NCBI GenBank assembly: GCA_965230065.1
Contig: OZ245942.1
Location: forward strand, 1,612,001-1,676,000
Source of the DNA: G965230065 sp965230065
GTDB lineage: Bacteria > Bacteroidota > Bacteroidia > Cytophagales > Cyclobacteriaceae
DNA: 64,000 nucleotides
Reading direction: 5' to 3'
Shown here in pieces: positions 51,899-60,921 of the stretch (the first letter of the stretch is position 1; each line of letters opens with the position of its first letter). Below the pieces are notes generated by a model, which saw only the letters and a list, made by a program, of their open reading frames with translations, made no database searches and was not told the origin of the DNA. Both the position numbers and the translations under genes were made by a program.

Positions 51899-53701
51899 TC
51901 AATCCTTTCCAATCGCTATCCCCATTTTCTCCATCAACTTGCTGGCATTGAAGCTTTGGCAAACACCATTATGCAGTTTGTAATCAAAAAATATTTCATC
52001 GTTTTCTATCGTGCTGTCAAAGCTGTAGTTTTTTATATTAGGCATGTTATCGGCCAGTTGGCCCAACTCCAGGTCGTGGGTAGAAACCAGCCCCATGGCA
52101 TTGAGCTTACTCAGTTGTTTTACTAAAGAAGCAGCGCCCTGGTGGCGGTCGTGGGAATTGGTGCCTTTTAAAATTTCATCCAGCATAAAAAGCACAGGTG
52201 CTCCCTGCGCTACGGTTTCCAGCAATTGTTTTAAACGTTGCAATTCCGCATAAAAAGAAGAAACACTCTCTTCCAGTGAATCCTGGGTGCGCATGCTGGT
52301 AAAAACCTGCAATTTTGATATTTCCATTTGCGAAGCACAAACGGGCGCCCCGGCCAACGCCAAAGCTGCATTAATGCCCACCGTGCGTAAAAAAGTACTT
52401 TTCCCAGCCATGTTAGAACCCGTAATGATGGCAATTTCTCCTCTTCCTTCCAGGCTAAAGTCACTGGCAACCCGGTGCTCCCGCTTAATCAGGCAGTGCC
52501 CCAAATTTTTTGCGTTAAACGTATAATGTCGTTCACTAATTTCAGGGAACACAAAATCAGGATGCGTGTACTGAAACCCGGCCAAACTGCCCAGGGCCTC
52601 AAACTCGCTGATGGCCTCAAACCACTGGCTTATGTGCTCCCGGTTGTGGCTTTTCCAGCGGTCGGCGCGGCGTAGCCAGTACACATCCAGCAACAGAAAA
52701 ATATTGAAAATATGATAAATCATGTTGGCCCGGTTGTCAAAATTGTTCAGGATATTTTGCAGGCGGCTCACTTCCCGGGAGGCAGTATAATCCTGGTGCT
52801 GAAAGTTTTCCTGTAATTGCTTTAATCGTTCCGACTGAAAATTACTTTCTTCGATTTTCTTTATCATAAACCGGTTGGCTCCCAGCACTTTGATGCTGGC
52901 CGTGGTTTTTTTGTGCGTGATGATGGCAATGTCTTTCACACTCCAAAGCACCAGTCCGTTACCAAAAACAGCCAGCAAAGGTACAAAAGAGGCCACTGTT
53001 CCCGTGAAAAATAAAATGACAGATACGATGGATAATACGGGCAAAATAAGGAGTAATACCAAATAGAGGCTGGGAGATTTTATAGCCCCCGGCTCCTGTA
53101 TCCATTGCAAGAGTGTGGCTATATCGTTTTCTTCTTCGTGTACATCCATGCCGTACGCCTGAAAGTCCTGCCGCCAGTCTACCTGCCCGCCCAACTCCCG
53201 GATGGCTTCCTGCCGGGCGGTAATCTCCTGTTTTTCCGCGGCATTTTTCAGCCAATCAGCCAGCTTCTTCCTGCCGGGCCCGGTATGGCTGCGGTTTACT
53301 AGCTGAAAAAGGGAATGGGGGCCAAAAATATCCAGATCAGCTACATAAGGATGTTGGGGATCGGTGTATTTTTCCCCTCCGGCAAAGCTGCGCAGGTTAC
53401 CTTCCATGCGTTGCAATTCCTCCTGGTTAATTTGCGCCAAATGCTTCAGGTGTTGCCCTTTTGCTTTGCTTTGGTTATGGTACTGCACAATCAGTCCAAA
53501 GCCTATCAGAAAGAAAAGTGTGACAAACGCCAAAACTTCCGGCATCCGGGCATTGGCCAAATATACAATACATACGATGCCTGCGATAAACACAAAAATC
53601 CTGATAATGGAAATTTGGTTATTTTTTTTGCTGTATGCTTCTGCTTGTTTTCCAAACCTTGAAGCTCTTTCCTGAAAGGTATTTGCTAGTTTTTTATACA
53701 T
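51899..53701 (-). CDS. Membrane-anchored MutS-family ATPase
   Basis: 600 aa, shorter than MutS (850). Two paired hydrophobic regions (about 30-75, IIRIFVFIAGIVCIVYLAN, and about 205-255, LYLVLLLILPVLSIVSVILF) predict a membrane anchor, while the N-terminal mismatch-recognition domain of MutS is missing. A lever/core-like region (PHSLFQLVNRSHTGPGRKKL) precedes the C-terminal ATPase: Walker A ITGSNMAGKSTFLRT, FTSMRTQDSLEESVSSFYAEL, Walker B PVLFMLDEILKGTNSHDR and GLVSTHDLELG. These are all the MutS domain V motifs. Its cellular function is unknown; mismatch repair itself is unlikely. Confidence 0.88.
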   Translation of the reverse strand: MYKKLANTFQERASRFGKQAEAYSKKNNQISIIRIFVFIAGIVCIVYLANARMPEVLAFVTLFFLIGFGLIVQYHNQSKAKGQHLKHLAQINQEELQRMEGNLRSFAGGEKYTDPQHPYVADLDIFGPHSLFQLVNRSHTGPGRKKLADWLKNAAEKQEITARQEAIRELGGQVDWRQDFQAYGMDVHEEENDIATLLQWIQEPGAIKSPSLYLVLLLILPVLSIVSVILFFTGTVASFVPLLAVFGNGLVLWSVKDIAIITHKKTTASIKVLGANRFMIKKIEESNFQSERLKQLQENFQHQDYTASREVSRLQNILNNFDNRANMIYHIFNIFLLLDVYWLRRADRWKSHNREHISQWFEAISEFEALGSLAGFQYTHPDFVFPEISERHYTFNAKNLGHCLIKREHRVASDFSLEGRGEIAIITGSNMAGKSTFLRTVGINAALALAGAPVCASQMEISKLQVFTSMRTQDSLEESVSSFYAELQRLKQLLETVAQGAPVLFMLDEILKGTNSHDRHQGAASLVKQLSKLNAMGLVSTHDLELGQLADNMPNIKNYSFDSTIENDEIFFDYKLHNGVCQSFNASKLMEKMGIAIGKD

Positions 53702-53942
53702 GGTTATTTATAAAAATTGATTAAAGCATCCTGAATATAGAGTAAAAAGGAGTTAATTGTTGTATCTACATCAATGGTGAATACATATTTGAAGACTACA
53801 ATTCACACCTATTTTCCGACACTTCACAAATAATATGGTATGGTTCACGGCAAGCCACCTATCCATTTGTGCTGCAAATCCATTATTCAGGAAATCATTT
53901 AACGCAATTAACTCATGTCAAAAGTCTAAAAAAATAACAACA

Positions 53943-56261
53943 ATGAAAAAGTTACCGATCACATTACCCAAAAGATCATTTTTCAGCTTACTGCTGATAC
54001 TAACCCTTCCGCTACTTTGGCTCAGTAGCTGTGAAGATGATGATAATGGCATGCCACCCGAAGAAGACCCTGATATTGTGGCCCTGGCCCAAAGCGTTGA
54101 CGACCTGAGCACCCTGGTGCAGGCCGTGCAGGCAGCCAATCTCGCAGATGCTTTGTCTGATGAAAGCGCTTCTTTGACTGTTTTTGCACCTACCAACGCG
54201 GCATTTCAAACGTTTTTACAAGAAAATGACTTCGCCAGCCTGAGCGATATTCCGCAAAGCACTTTAGTTGACGTGCTGCAATACCATGTAGTGCAGGGGA
54301 AAACCACCTCTTCACAGTTAACCAACGGGTCAGTTTCTACACTGCTCAGTGGCGCTTCCTTAGACGTTAATGTGGATAATGGCGTGGTCATCAACGGCTC
54401 GGCCACTGTGGTTACTGCCGACAATGAAGCAAGCAACGGCGTAGTGCACATTATTGACGAGGTGCTCGTACCCCCTTCGCTTCAGGGGCCTGACCAGTCT
54501 ATTGTAGATGTGGTCTCCAACACAGACGATTTCAGTATTTTGTTGTCAGCACTTTCCAATTACCCTGATATCATCAGCAGCCTTTCCGGTGATGGCCCAT
54601 TCACAGTTTTTGCCCCGGACAACGACGCATTTGCCGTGTTTTTAGCAGAAGACGACCGTTTCGACGAACTGGATGACATTCCGGCCGATGTGTTAGAACA
54701 GGTGTTACTTTACCACGTAATTGCTACTGACAATCCGATTTTATCAGGAGATTTACCGGCCGATGGCGATTCCCCGGCTACTTTGGAAGGATCTGCCATC
54801 TCCATAAAACAAGAAAACGGAGCCATCATTTTGGATGACCGGGTGAATGTAAGAACCGGCGATGGACAATTTGATATAGCAACTACCGATGGTGTTATTC
54901 ATATCATTGATAATGTATTATTACCACCCTCTGCCCGTCAGCAAACCATTGCAAGTATTGCATCAGGAAATGAAAACCTAAGTATCTTGGTAGCTGCCTT
55001 ACAGGAATTTCCCGACTTATTGGAAACCGCCGGAAGCGAAGATGCTAACATTACCGTGTTTGCCCCTACCAACGATGCCTTTGTTAATTTACTTTCTACA
55101 CTGAATACGGCCCTGGGCACAAGCTATGAAGGCCCTGCCGACATTCCTCCTTTTGTATTGGAAAGAGTATTGAAGTACCATATTCTGGGCGAAGGTAAAT
55201 TTAGTACCGACCTGATGGATGCAGAAGAAACATTGGAAGGAAGTGAAATTATGATCAGTGCCACAGACGGCATTACCATAGACGCGGGAAAACTGGGAGA
55301 AGCAGGCGTAGTAGCTGAAAGTGCTGATATCAATGCCGCCAATGGTGTAGTACATGTGATTGATGCCGTTTTGGTTCCTGATTTCATAGCCAACTCTTTG
55401 GGTACCGTATTAGAGCCTGCCATTTTTGATGCAAACGGTTCATTCACTACTCTGCTGGCTGCTGTAGAAACTGCCGGACTGTATGATGCCCTGGCAGACC
55501 CTGCCGCTATGCTTACAGTATTTGCCCCCACCAACGCAGCTTTTGAAGCATTTATCGAAGGCAATGATGATATAGAAGATGCAGCCGCCTTGCTGGCATC
55601 TGATGCCCTGGGCGATATTCTGCTGTATCATGTATTAGGTTCAAAAGTAATGTCATCAGCCATTCCTGGCGAGGGTGAGGCCCCGGCTTATCTGTCTACG
55701 CTAAGTTCTGGTCCGGCTGATGCAACGGAAGACCCTACATTCTTGTCATTGAAAGCAGGTGCAGGATTTGAATTAAATGGTGGTGTGGCCATCAACACAG
55801 AGGCGGTTGACATAGAGAGAGATAATGGCGTGGTACATGTGATAGAAGGCGTGTTGGTGCCGCCCACCATTGTAGACCTCGCAGCACAAGATGGTAGATT
55901 TACCGCACTGGTACAAGCTTTGACAGATGCTGAGCTGGTAGAAACCCTCCAGGAAGAAGGTCCTTTCACCGTATTTGCCCCTGTAGATGATGCTTTCAAT
56001 GCGCTAGACGCTGTACCTACCGGTGATGCGCTTACCAATGTATTACTTTACCATGTAGCCAGCGGCAACGTAACCTCAGGCGACCTGGCAGCCGGGGATA
56101 ATACAGTAACCACCCTACTAGAAGCCGATGATAACGATTTTGTACTAAACGGAACTTCTTTGGCAGTAACTGCCAACGGCTCTTCCGGCTCAGTAATCAT
56201 CACAGATATTCAGGGCACCAATGGCGTAATTCACGTAGTAGACGCAGTCTTGATACCATAG
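53943..56261 (+). CDS. Lipoprotein with five fasciclin (FAS1) domains
   Basis: 772 aa from the ATG at 53943; the longer frame upstream starts in non-coding sequence. The signal ends in a lipobox (LLWLSSC), followed by an acidic linker (EDDDNGMPPEEDPD). Five fasciclin repeats follow, each with the two FAS1 hallmarks, a TVFAPTNAAF-like H1 box and a GVVHIID-like H2 box with a YHV motif (for example LYHVIATDNPILSGDLP). Repeats begin near residues 30, 180, 320, 475 and 640. FAS1 domains mediate adhesion; it is likely on the cell surface. A strong terminator follows the stop. Confidence 0.9.
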   Translation: MKKLPITLPKRSFFSLLLILTLPLLWLSSCEDDDNGMPPEEDPDIVALAQSVDDLSTLVQAVQAANLADALSDESASLTVFAPTNAAFQTFLQENDFASLSDIPQSTLVDVLQYHVVQGKTTSSQLTNGSVSTLLSGASLDVNVDNGVVINGSATVVTADNEASNGVVHIIDEVLVPPSLQGPDQSIVDVVSNTDDFSILLSALSNYPDIISSLSGDGPFTVFAPDNDAFAVFLAEDDRFDELDDIPADVLEQVLLYHVIATDNPILSGDLPADGDSPATLEGSAISIKQENGAIILDDRVNVRTGDGQFDIATTDGVIHIIDNVLLPPSARQQTIASIASGNENLSILVAALQEFPDLLETAGSEDANITVFAPTNDAFVNLLSTLNTALGTSYEGPADIPPFVLERVLKYHILGEGKFSTDLMDAEETLEGSEIMISATDGITIDAGKLGEAGVVAESADINAANGVVHVIDAVLVPDFIANSLGTVLEPAIFDANGSFTTLLAAVETAGLYDALADPAAMLTVFAPTNAAFEAFIEGNDDIEDAAALLASDALGDILLYHVLGSKVMSSAIPGEGEAPAYLSTLSSGPADATEDPTFLSLKAGAGFELNGGVAINTEAVDIERDNGVVHVIEGVLVPPTIVDLAAQDGRFTALVQALTDAELVETLQEEGPFTVFAPVDDAFNALDAVPTGDALTNVLLYHVASGNVTSGDLAAGDNTVTTLLEADDNDFVLNGTSLAVTANGSSGSVIITDIQGTNGVIHVVDAVLIP

Positions 56262-56288
56262 CAGTAACCGGAATTTCTTGCTATGCTA

Positions 56289-56313
56289 AACCCCGGGAGT
56301 ATTTTCCGGGGTT
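56289..56313 (+). terminator. Intrinsic terminator of the fasciclin gene
   Basis: AACCCCGG (56289-56296), loop, CCGGGGTT (56306-56313), then a T run to about 56323. Confidence 0.9.
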
Positions 56314-56394
56314 ATTTTTTTTTCAAACTAATTCGCCTCCATCTGGTTATACAGGCAAGAAAAACATAGTATTTAGCCAAACTGCCTCTTAACT

Positions 56395-56853
56395 ATGAAT
56401 GTGTTTGACGTAGAAGATGATGTGCTTGCCCGCGATTTACTGATCCGTTTAATAAATAAGCTGGACGAGAAAATTAACATGGAAAAGCAGGCAGAATACT
56501 CACCCAAATATAAATCCCGCTTTTTGGTAAAATTTGGCGATCACCTTCAGCCCAAACCTGTGGATGATATCGCTTATTTTTATGCTGAAGATAAAACCAC
56601 CTTTTTGGTTCAGCTATCTACCCATCGGCGCTTCATTCTGGATTACAAAATAAGAGCCCTGGAAACACAGCTTTTAAACCCTAAACATTTTTTCAGGATT
56701 AACCGCACCTTCATCCTGAGCATAGATGCCATTCTGGACGTGCGGACCCACACTAACGGGCGGTTAAAAGTAATTTTAAAAATTCCCTGTGATATGGAAC
56801 TGATTGTGAGCCGGGAAAAAGTGCCCTTCTTCAAAAAATGGCTGGATATGTAA
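56395..56853 (+). CDS. LytTR DNA-binding protein without receiver domain
   Basis: 152 aa. The C-terminal about 100 residues are a LytTR DNA-binding domain: FLVKFGDHLQPKPVDDIAYFYAEDKTTFLVQ, the FFRINRTFILSIDAI core and LIVSREKVPFFKKWLD. The usual receiver domain is missing: the first 45 residues only carry VEDDVLARDLLIRLINKLDEK, which resembles the first strand and helix of a receiver but then runs straight into the linker. It may be a gene with an internal deletion of the receiver, or a natural short form. It probably binds DNA without phosphorylation control. Confidence 0.85.
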   Translation: MNVFDVEDDVLARDLLIRLINKLDEKINMEKQAEYSPKYKSRFLVKFGDHLQPKPVDDIAYFYAEDKTTFLVQLSTHRRFILDYKIRALETQLLNPKHFFRINRTFILSIDAILDVRTHTNGRLKVILKIPCDMELIVSREKVPFFKKWLDM

Positions 56854-56941
56854 ACTTCCCTGTTTTCCCCCTTTTTTTGATGCATATCTTCTATATTTGC
56901 CTTTCTAAACAAATTTTTATCTGACTACAGAAACCATTACT

Positions 56942-58180
56942 GTGCACACTACTAGTTTTACCAATTCCAGGACGGTACAAGGCGTAGACCTGCTGGAGGT
57001 TTGCAAAGAATTTGGCACTCCGGTTTACGTGTATGATGCCGATAAAATCGTAAGGCAAATCAATACCATGAAAGCAGCCTTTGAGGGGGTGAATTTTAAA
57101 ATCAAATACGCAGCAAAATCACTGACCAACCTCTCTATTCTGAAACTGATGAAAAGCCAGGGATTGGAACTGGATGTGGTTTCAATACAGGAAGTGCAAC
57201 TGGGGCTGCATGCAGGCTTTAGCCCTAACCAAATTTTATACACACCCAATTGTGTGTCTTTTGAAGAAATACAACAGGCGGTGGAATTGGGTGTGGGCAT
57301 TAACATTGACAACCTGCCCATGCTCGATAAGTTTGGGAAAACGTATGGCAATTCCGTGCCCTGCTGCATCCGGCTAAACCCCAACATTTTTGCGGGCGGT
57401 AACACCAAAATTTCGGTAGGGCACATCGATTCTAAGTTTGGCATTTCTACCCATCAGTTGAAAGAAATACTGGAGATTGTTGAAAAACACAATCTTCATA
57501 TTAATGGCCTGCATGTGCATACCGGATCGGATATCGTTGATACTGAGGTTTTTTTGCTGGGCGCCAAAGTAATTTTTGAAGCTGCTGAGCACTTTCCTGA
57601 CCTACAGTTTATCGACTTTGGCAGTGGGTTCAAGGTACCTTACACCGAAGAAGATCCCGCTACCAACCTTACTACTTTGGGCGAAAGCATGAAAGCGGCT
57701 TTCAAGGCTTTTTGCCAACGTTATGGGCGGGAACTGGAACTTTGGTTTGAACCCGGAAAGTTTTTAGTGAGTGAGGCAGGGCAGCTTCTGGTGAAAGCCA
57801 ATGTGGTGAAAACTACCCCGGCTACGGTTTTTGTAGGGGTTGATTCCGGCATGAATCATCTCATCCGCCCTATGATGTACGATGCGTATCACCACATGGA
57901 GAATATTTCGCACCAGGAAGGTCCACACAGGACTTACACCGTGGTGGGTTATATCTGTGAAACCGATACACTCGGCAGCAAACGTACCCTGCACGAAGTG
58001 CGGGAGGGTGATATCATAGCCATCCACAATGCAGGCGCTTATGGTTTTAGCATGACATCCAATTATAACTCCCGCTTTCGCCCGGCTGAGGTGCTCATCA
58101 TCAACGGAGAGGCCAAACTGATACGGGAACGGGAAACATTTGATGACCTGCTGCGGCACCAGGTTGAGATAGACATATAA
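56942..58180 (+). CDS. lysA: Diaminopimelate decarboxylase
   Basis: 412 aa with a GTG start. PLP-dependent fold type III decarboxylase that turns meso-diaminopimelate into lysine. PLP lysine in FKIKYAAKSLTNLSIL (near 55-60), GLHVHTGSDIVD, the phosphate loop FIDFGSGFKVPY, the GVDSGMNHLIRP segment and the catalytic cysteine in VVGYICETDTLGSKR are all present. The product is a cell-wall and protein precursor enzyme. Gap to the preceding LytTR gene is 88 bases. Confidence 0.95.
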   Translation: MHTTSFTNSRTVQGVDLLEVCKEFGTPVYVYDADKIVRQINTMKAAFEGVNFKIKYAAKSLTNLSILKLMKSQGLELDVVSIQEVQLGLHAGFSPNQILYTPNCVSFEEIQQAVELGVGINIDNLPMLDKFGKTYGNSVPCCIRLNPNIFAGGNTKISVGHIDSKFGISTHQLKEILEIVEKHNLHINGLHVHTGSDIVDTEVFLLGAKVIFEAAEHFPDLQFIDFGSGFKVPYTEEDPATNLTTLGESMKAAFKAFCQRYGRELELWFEPGKFLVSEAGQLLVKANVVKTTPATVFVGVDSGMNHLIRPMMYDAYHHMENISHQEGPHRTYTVVGYICETDTLGSKRTLHEVREGDIIAIHNAGAYGFSMTSNYNSRFRPAEVLIINGEAKLIRERETFDDLLRHQVEIDI

Positions 58181-58226
58181 TTTTCAAAACTGGTATGCGT
58201 TGTTAAGTTGTTTTAAATTCCTGTTT

Positions 58227-59048
58227 ATGCACAAAATATACATGCTACTCGCTGGCTTTCTGTGCTGTTTGTATTCTTCCTCTTTACTTGCCCAGGAAGA
58301 GCCTGCAAACATGCGCTACTTCAACATGGAAGCCGGGGTCTCTTTTCCCAAATATCTGGACGAAGCCATTTCTTCGCTGCGCTACCAGGGGCCTGCATTT
58401 ACGGGTAGTACCGGTTTTTTGCTGAGAAATCAAAAACGCATAGAACAACTGGACTTTTTCTTTGATGCAGGCTTCCTGGATAACAAGGCCAATGGGGCAA
58501 GCATGACCGAGTATAACTCTACCTTAAACTATGGCTATCAGTACCACATTAAAACACTGACGCCAAATTTTTTACCAGGGGAGTTGCAATGGTATGTAGG
58601 CGGTACGTTTTCAGGTGTTTATCTCTTTCTAGACCACAGCTCGTATTCCAATAACGCGTTCAACAACAGCGTATACCTTTCGCTCAATCCTTCTACCACC
58701 TTTTTGTATGATTTTGATTTGTGGAACAGAAAGTTTACGGCCCATGCTTCGGCCTTTTTTCCTATTCTTACATTTGCCGTGCGTCCGGCCTACGGCTCCC
58801 CAAAATTTGAAGGTTATTTAGACGACTCAGACGAAAAACCCGTAGCTTCTTTTTTTGAGAGTGGACAACTTGTAACCCTCAATAAGTTTTTCCGACTGAA
58901 TACGTTGTATACGCTGGAGTACCACCTGAAAAACAACAACGCGCTGCGCATCAGGTATATGTGGGATTTCTACACGTTTAACGAAACTTCCCGCTCAGTG
59001 AAAGCCGGATCTCATACCATTACCATCGGTACTATGTTTAGTTTTTAA
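58227..59048 (+). CDS. Predicted outer membrane protein of unknown function
   Basis: 273 aa from the ATG at 58227. Signal peptide MHKIYMLLAGFLCCLYSSSLLA-QEE. The mature chain is beta-rich with strands such as RYFNMEAGVSFPKYLDEA, YGYQYHIKTLTPNFLPGELQWYVGGTFSG and ALRIRYMWDFYTF, ending TITIGTMFSF with a terminal phenylalanine as outer membrane barrels often have. No family recognised. It precedes the S41 peptidase lipoprotein gene by 14 bases, so the two probably act together at the cell surface. Confidence 0.72.
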   Translation: MHKIYMLLAGFLCCLYSSSLLAQEEPANMRYFNMEAGVSFPKYLDEAISSLRYQGPAFTGSTGFLLRNQKRIEQLDFFFDAGFLDNKANGASMTEYNSTLNYGYQYHIKTLTPNFLPGELQWYVGGTFSGVYLFLDHSSYSNNAFNNSVYLSLNPSTTFLYDFDLWNRKFTAHASAFFPILTFAVRPAYGSPKFEGYLDDSDEKPVASFFESGQLVTLNKFFRLNTLYTLEYHLKNNNALRIRYMWDFYTFNETSRSVKAGSHTITIGTMFSF

Positions 59049-59062
59049 GATTTTTACCGCTC

Positions 59063-60145
59063 ATGAAACTTATATTACACAAGCTGGTTTTCGTATCGCT
59101 CATACTGGTTTTCCTTGTATGTTCGGCTTGCGAAGAATTATTTATTGATGGCCGGGAAGATGGCAATGCGGTAGAAAATTTTGATGAACTCTGGCGCACC
59201 GTTGATGAAAACTATTCGTTTTTCACCTCCAAAAATATCGATTGGGATTCGGCCTACGCGGTAAGCCGCCCTAGAGTATCAGACGGCATGCCCCGTGACT
59301 CTTTGTTCAATATCATGGCTGATATGCTGTTTGCCCTCCGCGACGGGCACGTCAACCTTTTTGCTGGGTTTGACCTCTCGCGTAACTGGGAATGGTACCT
59401 GGATTTTCCCCAGAATTTTGACTTCTCGCTCATAGAAAGAAATTACCTGAAAGATGACTTTCAAATTACCGGCCCGTTTTACAACCGGCTCATTGATTCA
59501 ATCGGATACATTTATTACGAAAGCTTTGAAGATGATTTTAGTGAATCTGTAATAGATTACCTTGTTTCCCAATATTCCAGCCGGGTAGAAAATGAGCGGG
59601 ATACCGTACTGGTAAAAGGGCTGATCATAGATGTGCGTAACAATGGCGGAGGCAGCCTGGAAAACGCACGGACTATTGTAAGCCGCTTTGCCGAAGAGAA
59701 AACACTGGTACACCATTGGCAATATAAAAATGGTTCCGGACATGATGATTTTACTGATAAAATCCCAAAATATATTGAGCCTAAGGGTGAGTTTCAGTAC
59801 CAGGGCCCTGTAATTATCCTTACCAACCGCTCATGCTACAGTGCCACTAATTTTTTCGTGCAAATGATGAAAGAAGTGATGCCCCGGGGCCGCTTGCGCG
59901 TGGTAGGCGACCAAACCGGAGGCGGAGGCGGCCTGCCGCTAAACCGGGAGCTACCCAACGGATGGATTTACCGCTTTTCCTCTACAAAAACGACCACCCC
60001 AGCGGGCATTGATATTGAAGCAGGCATTAAACCGGATGTAAAAGTTGACATGAAAGAAGAAGACTTAGCAGACGGAAAAGACACCATCCTGGAAACGGCC
60101 CTGCGGATTATCAAAAATGCTTACGAACAGCAGAGCGGAGGATAA
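59063..60145 (+). CDS. S41 family (C-terminal processing-like) peptidase lipoprotein
   Basis: 360 aa. Signal with lipobox (FLVCSAC), then DGRE...; about 30-110 is an N-terminal helical part and about 125-345 the tail-specific-protease core: VKGLIIDVRNNGGGSLENAR, the nucleophile serine in ILTNRSCYSATNFFVQMM, and RVVGDQTGGGGGLPLNRELPNGW. No PDZ domain is evident, unlike CtpA. It is likely a periplasmic or surface protease cleaving C-termini. Gene pair with the barrel protein before it. Confidence 0.88.
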   Translation: MKLILHKLVFVSLILVFLVCSACEELFIDGREDGNAVENFDELWRTVDENYSFFTSKNIDWDSAYAVSRPRVSDGMPRDSLFNIMADMLFALRDGHVNLFAGFDLSRNWEWYLDFPQNFDFSLIERNYLKDDFQITGPFYNRLIDSIGYIYYESFEDDFSESVIDYLVSQYSSRVENERDTVLVKGLIIDVRNNGGGSLENARTIVSRFAEEKTLVHHWQYKNGSGHDDFTDKIPKYIEPKGEFQYQGPVIILTNRSCYSATNFFVQMMKEVMPRGRLRVVGDQTGGGGGLPLNRELPNGWIYRFSSTKTTTPAGIDIEAGIKPDVKVDMKEEDLADGKDTILETALRIIKNAYEQQSGG

Positions 60146-60230
60146 GAAATTATAACCGCATCGCATGCAGCTTTTCTGATGAAATTGTATATTTGAAGTA
60201 GGGTGTTTGTCCGCTAATTGCAATATAACT

Positions 60231-60271
60231 TGTCCGCCACTTTTTGTAAAACGTATAAGAAGTGGCAGACA
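60231..60271. repeat. Dispersed palindrome, copy 2
   Basis: TGTCCGCCACTTTTT (60231-60245), 11-base loop, AAGAAGTGGCAGACA (60257-60271). Two bases of the arms differ from copy 1 at 17823-17863, leaving one wobble-type and one mismatched pair; the loop keeps AAACG and the left flank ATAAC. It lies 16 bases before the tRNA-Val gene. Confidence 0.85.
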
Positions 60272-60287
60272 CAAGTAATGTATGAAT

Positions 60288-60365
60288 GGGACGTTAGCTC
60301 AGTTGGTTTAGAGCGCCGCCTTGACAGGGCGGAGGTCACTGGTTCGAATCCAGTACGCCCCACCA
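60288..60365 (+). tRNA. tRNA-Val (GAC)
   Basis: 78 bases including encoded CCA. D arm GCTC...GAGC, anticodon arm CCGCC-TTGACAG-GGCGG (anticodon GAC), T arm CTGG-TTCGAAT-CCAG. Acceptor GGGACGT faces ACGCCCC, leaving one A-C opposition at the fourth pair. The 5' flank contains the palindrome copy. Confidence 0.93.
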
Positions 60366-60921
60366 CATTCAATCCTGACTTGTGGCTTATTATATCCCTG
60401 TGGTTGTTTATCTTGTACCAACTAAAAACAGGCTGTCACAGAGTCACTTTTAACTGCTTTTTATTCAAATCAATTATTTCAAAATGATATGAAATTATCT
60501 ATCTGATAATTAATACAAGTATCAAGCTATTTTTTTAATAAAAAGTACTCCATAATATTTCAGGCTTGCCAGCGTGCCCGGTTACACGTGCAGGTAATAC
60601 TTGCTGGCATTTTAGCATATAATTATACCATACTTTTTAGTAGGATTTGCACTTTTATTCTTATTTGAGAATAATTTAATCTTTTATAATTAACAATACC
60701 ATCCAACGCTTTTATTGATAAAAGCTTCTATAATTTTCTGTTCATCTTTGTAACCTATTCCACAACCAGCTCTTTCCCTTCTATTTCTTGAAGTTATCCT
60801 TTCTTGCTTTTGCCTTTATGGCAAGAAATTCGTCCGGGAGATTTTGACCCTTTGCGTCAGACCTAATGAATACTGCCTTTTCTCCATTGTCTCAATTTTT
60901 TTAACGCTAAGCAGTAAGTTT
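60366..60921. other. 556-base gap before the secreted esterase gene
   Basis: No gene seen. It is very A+T-rich with one weak inverted pair TGCCAGC (60567-60573) / GCTGGCA (60603-60609). A one-off -7 match CATCTTTG at 60743-60750 lies about 170 bases before the ATG. A long leader or an upstream regulatory region for the esterase is possible but cannot be shown. Confidence 0.4.

Noticed and set aside
60218..60487. 89-codon plus-strand frame over tRNA-Val
   Set aside because: It runs through the palindrome and the tRNA and has no protein features.
60560..60612. Riboswitch-like fold before the esterase gene
   Set aside because: Only a 7-bp inverted pair with a long loop; no known riboswitch core could be recognised.
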